From contig OX235279.1 of the NCBI GenBank assembly GCA_944472155.2, forward strand, positions 57,881,564-57,945,563: a stretch of DNA of 64,000 bases. The letters are read 5' to 3'. The first letter of the stretch is position 1. Each line of letters begins with the position of its first letter. Under the pieces are notes generated by a model. That model saw only the letters and a list, made by a program, of their open reading frames with translations, was not told where the DNA came from and searched no databases. The position numbers and the translations under genes are program-made. The DNA is from Trichobilharzia szidati. Lineage: Eukaryota > Platyhelminthes > Trematoda > Strigeidida > Schistosomatidae. Positions 59,914 to 64,000 of this stretch are shown here, one piece after another.

Positions 59914-62831
59914 GAACTTCTCTCGGCATAGCGTTTAGTGCATTCATCTAAATGGAAACAACGTGAAAACTTTCAGCTTACTCGGATTCAAGTCTTCACT
60001 ATGTTTTCAAGCTAATGTCAGGTTTTCTAAATGTATCGAATAAATATGCTGTTCAGACTGCGTGCATCTCAAATAACTGAATGAGTTTTGGAATTAGTAA
60101 ATTAGTCAAGTGTCATTCGTGAATCAATACTTTTGCAGTAATCATATCATAAATTATCACAGGAATCAATTATCCAAATTCCAATAACACTGAAGTAATA
60201 ATTTCTAATACCTAACACATAAGTTATACATTTCTATCACATTCCCATCTTAATAAATCAGCAGTAACCTTGAAAAGTTGAAAACATTTATTCCTCAATA
60301 CGAATTTCAAAAAAAACCCAGCAAAGGCTAACAATTTTCAATAGTTGGTTTGTAAAGATTAGATTTGTTTATACGAGTTGATCACGGATTGACATCAGTT
60401 AGAGAACCATTGAAAACCAGGGAGTACTGGGTAGCTGCTTCGTCCTAGTTTGGGGATCATCGGCAGTACGCACCCACTGAAGTTCGAAACCACGACCTTC
60501 CGGTTACAAGGCAAGCTCGTATACCATTCAGCCACTTGGACCCGATTCAATGGCCAGCGCATGAATTCTAACTTCTACCAGTTCGTGATTTAATGCGACC
60601 ACCAACCAATGTCATCGGTGGGAAATCCATCCTCACACTTGACTAGTTTGACCTCACTGGCCACGACTTCTTACTTTTTGTTAACCTTTTGCAATTTACA
60701 CTAAGCTTATTATGTTCCAGTATTTTATTACAGTTCTCAATCTAACCTCTTTATTTGATCACTACACTTGATATCTGTCAGCCCTTACTTGCACTTACAT
60801 TCAGTGTTCCCCATTTTTTGATATTTGTTTGTATGTATTTTGTCATAGTCATCTGCCTCTCACACCACTGAATATAACTCACCCCCAATCTCGAATGAAA
60901 CTTATGTTCTGTTGACTATTAATACAATACTACGCCACCCATTTGTCTATTCACACTTTATCTTATGTTCTCAATGACTGCACATTTTATATACGTTCAT
61001 TTGACAATATTAAAAAAACTAACCAGTTCTCTCTCTCTTTCTCTATATATGTATATATATATATATATATACATATATTTATGAATACGTACCCTATTAC
61101 AGTTTCGTATATAATTTTCACATGCCTTTAATGGCTATCTGTATCATAATATTCATGGATTTATGACTGTAGAGCCTGAGGAAGAATTCATCAAAAACAA
61201 TTGTTCGCTTATAATCATCTTGTTCTGATTATACTATGGGGATTTTTAATATACTGAAGATTTGTAGTTTTAAATGCATCAGTATATATATGATTGGACG
61301 CTTGTAAATTCATGGTAGTGCGTTTTACCTTATTTGCAACTTAAGAGCCAAATGTACATGCACACTATTGAGGGATGTTGTTTTCAGTAAAACACGAACC
61401 TCTAACCAGTCGTTTCAAATGGCGAAGCATTATCCAGTATACAGATGGTATGCTCTGATTATATATATATGTTAAGATTTGTTGAATGAACTGATGCATC
61501 TCATAGTAAACACACTGTTATCTACTGGTATGCAGACGCTTTGAGTAGACAAAAGCTAAATAGCCACTTTCAGACAAATAAAACACTAAAAACCTGAGTT
61601 AAGTGCTGTTTTGAGTCATATTTCAAAAGAAGCCAGTATATTTAGTTCATTGGAACATAAGCAATTTACAGATACTATCTGGCACTCAGAAAATTGGCAA
61701 AGATGGATTTGTGCGTGGTTTCAGTATGCATGAAGAGAGGTTAAGAAAGGTAATTTTATCTGAATAACTGTACCACTGGGCTAACCTTTTTCAACCTAAA
61801 GTAACTACTAGAACTAAATGTTTTGTCGACTGTTTCACCGAAATAGATGTATCCCTTACATTATCACACAAACAATGCATTTTACCTAACTAACTACAAA
61901 TAATCACTTCTCCCTGCTATTTACTCTAACACAGTTGGTGGGTTAAGACTTAACGAGGTAATGCAGCTTTAGTATTTACCTTGCAATAACGGTTGTTTGC
62001 CAATGCAACCAACCAGTAACACCAAAGTGAACAATTATCTGAAGGGAGGGAAGGAAAACGTTTAATCTCAAGAAGACAACAGTCTTAGGATAAGATATAA
62101 ACTAGTAGTGAACGATTTCATTTTGCTGCAATTAAAACGAGGATAAATCAAAAGAGTCGTTCTCAAACAACCTTAAAAATTGATTCAAAGCTCACATAAC
62201 TACAGACTACGAACGCTTGGCATGGACAACTGAAATATTCTATTTCTAGATGAATCATTTTCATTCTTAGCCATAGCTTGTTAAGAAAAATATGAGATTC
62301 TCCCTTTTTTTTAATTTACTTTAAAAGTAATTGGTTTAGTTTCGGAATCCACAGATTATCATAAATATACACGTCTATAGAGAAGGACTATTGTATAATA
62401 CGAAGGAAAAGTAAAAACATTTCTTGTTTTACGAGATTCCCCTTGAAAATGTTATCACCAAAAATGTTTCCGGAAAAAGTTTTCATTATTATTATTATTA
62501 TAGCTAAACTTCTAATCGATCATCAGGAGGAAACCGGATTTGTGTTGTGTGGTCTTTGAAGCCCACTGAATCTTATGCATAAATTGTGCAGTGTTGACTA
62601 AAGACCAGCAGGCTTGCCGTTGTAGAGTAATGTGATTCGGCTTTGGATGATTGAAAGCGATTGACGGAAAGTTTACTGGGTAGGGCACACCTGTAGTCTC
62701 GAAAGAACTGATATTCTGTCATCTTATCTTCAAACTTGCATCATCTGCCACTTCAGTCATAGGTGCTACCTCTTATATGAACCGGCCTGAGATTGACTTT
62801 TTGAAGTATTATAGGGAATTCATTGTTTGTT

Positions 62832-62862
<31 letters not shown>

Positions 62863-62885
62863 CATATATATATGTATATATATAC

Positions 62886-62916
<31 letters not shown>

Positions 62917-63131
62917 ATTTGATGACTAACCCTTGCCAGTTAAATTTGTGACGTGGTCACTAAGTTAAATGACTTACTGTTTTGAAAATATGCCTTACTA
63001 ATAACTGCCTAGTGGCAAAATATCTGGGATCAGGGGTAGTAATTAACTAACTATCCGGCACGAAAACAAATTTTAATCCGTCATCATTCCTGAGAAAAAC
63101 CTAAATGTATAAACAAAGCATTGCATTTAAT
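59914..63131. repeat. Right arm of the 3.2-kb inverted repeat
   Basis: Mirror of 52772-55983. Contains the inverted SINE C copy, a (TA)n of different length at 61045-61071, (AAT)n near 62486-62502 and a longer composite TA/GA run at 62834-62920. Confidence 0.95.
60337..60671 (-). mobile_element. SINE-like family C, mirror copy (right arm)
   Basis: Reverse complement of the 55226-55560 copy; duplicated with the arm and not a separate insertion. Confidence 0.85.
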
Positions 63132-64000
63132 ATTTATATGTATGTTTATTCATATACTAAATGAATGTAAGGGAGACTGATTACTATTTATTCCCTTAAC
63201 CTGTAGTATTGTACTCAGTGATATATGGGCATATTCCGTGGATCCTTTGTCAGAGATTCTGTACTTATACCGCAAATTCAATCAGACAAACAAAATATAG
63301 AGATTTGTCGCTTTGATGACACGGCTCTGAGTTTGTCACCACGAGGAGAATGTCTTCAAACCTTTCGTCTATCTTACAAATTTACAATTCTTACCTTTTG
63401 TTAATCGGCTTTTTCTGAAACTTTACTCTAATGAGTTTCCGTTGCTAACTTTCACCTCCTCTTACAGACGCTAAGCCTGATATCATGGATATTTACTCTA
63501 TAACGCCATGTATTATGTGGTTGAAGTCTGTCTGCTAGTCCGCCAATCCCCCAAACTTAAAGTTAATTTTATGATGTAATTATTTAACTGTCATTGTTCA
63601 TTACTATTTTGTCACTTGATATATTTTATCTCTGTATAATTGTCTCCTTGAGTGTTTTTCCTGTCTAAGCGTTTTGTTTTATTATTTTCAATTTATTCAA
63701 CCCTTCATTTTTACAAACTCATGTTAAACAGATTGCTTTTGAACACTAATTTGATTTTCGTATTTCGGGCTGATATTTTGCCAACAAAATGTTCTATAAT
63801 TACAAGGCTCAACGAGGTAATGGTAGGGAATATCCTTTCAAATATAGTAAATGGTCTCCACTTTTATCAATAAATGTGCTGTTGTATAATTATGTCTAAT
63901 ACATAGAAGAAGAAGGAACGATAATATATTTGTGTTTTAATGAATAGCTGTGTTGCAGACCATTGTCATGATGAACAATAGTCTAGAAGACCTTACAGTA
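63132..64000. other. No feature seen
   Basis: AT-rich. A 73-codon frame at 63652-63873 (+) has no motif. Confidence 0.4.

Noticed and set aside
61500..61560. YADALSRQKL, like the ADALSR block of Gypsy RNase H (mirrored near 54340)
   Set aside because: Only a handful of residues match and the surroundings show no further Gypsy blocks.
1..64000. CRISPR array, prokaryotic operons, rRNA genes
   Set aside because: No regularly spaced repeats, no dense coding, and no rRNA-like sequence; the repeats are those of a flatworm genome.

Overview
AT-rich, repeat-dense eukaryotic DNA with almost no recognisable host coding sequence. The repeat set points strongly to a blood fluke (Schistosoma) or a close trematode relative. 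It contains a Gypsy-type LTR retrotransposon of the CsRn1/Boudicca kind (Gag knuckle CX2HX9CX3C, tRNA-Trp-like primer site), RTE-type LINE fragments of SR2 type, Penelope-like elements (PLEs), several tRNA-derived SINEs, and two decayed copies of the schistosome Sm-alpha SINE with its hammerhead ribozyme. The species cannot be fixed from this window. The window reads as intergenic or long-intron DNA.

Layout. 0-5 kb: a solo LTR (861-1148), SINE copies and an RTE C-terminal relic. 5.2-5.6 kb: a fold-back made of two inverted PLE end repeats. 7.8-9.3 kb: a near-perfect palindrome of an RTE endonuclease region. 11.6-12.3 and 27.5-28.1 kb: old RTE 3' relics. 17.9-18.9 kb: PLE end repeats and a PLE GIY-YIG endonuclease remnant. 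30.1 and 40.1 kb: Sm-alpha hammerhead relics. 35.8-37.5 kb: the best RTE reverse transcriptase copy. 42.8-47.9 kb: the one near-complete LTR element, on the minus strand, bounded by a GGAG target duplication and nested in an older RTE relic that continues on both sides. 49.2-51.0 kb: a decayed PLE with end repeats at both ends and a SINE inserted in it. 52.3-52.7 kb: a second type of PLE endonuclease remnant. 52.8-63.1 kb: a large inverted repeat, with 3.2-kb arms that are nearly identical and a 3.9-kb centre carrying young SINEs.

How the parts relate. The LTR element encoded Gag, protease, RT, RNase H and integrase, but pol now has four in-frame stops and a frameshift, so it cannot act on its own. 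SINE family A ends in the same 15 bases as the RTE LINEs here, which fits RTE-driven SINE mobilisation; 13-14 bp target duplications support that. Possible host exons, judged only from splice-like borders and open frames, are at 31.3, 40.4 and 22.0 kb on the plus strand and are weak.

The most notable structures are the two long inverted repeats (7.8-9.3 kb and 52.8-63.1 kb), the hammerhead relics from two unrelated element classes, and the PLE end repeats joined head to head. All calls come from reading the sequence; no database search was run.
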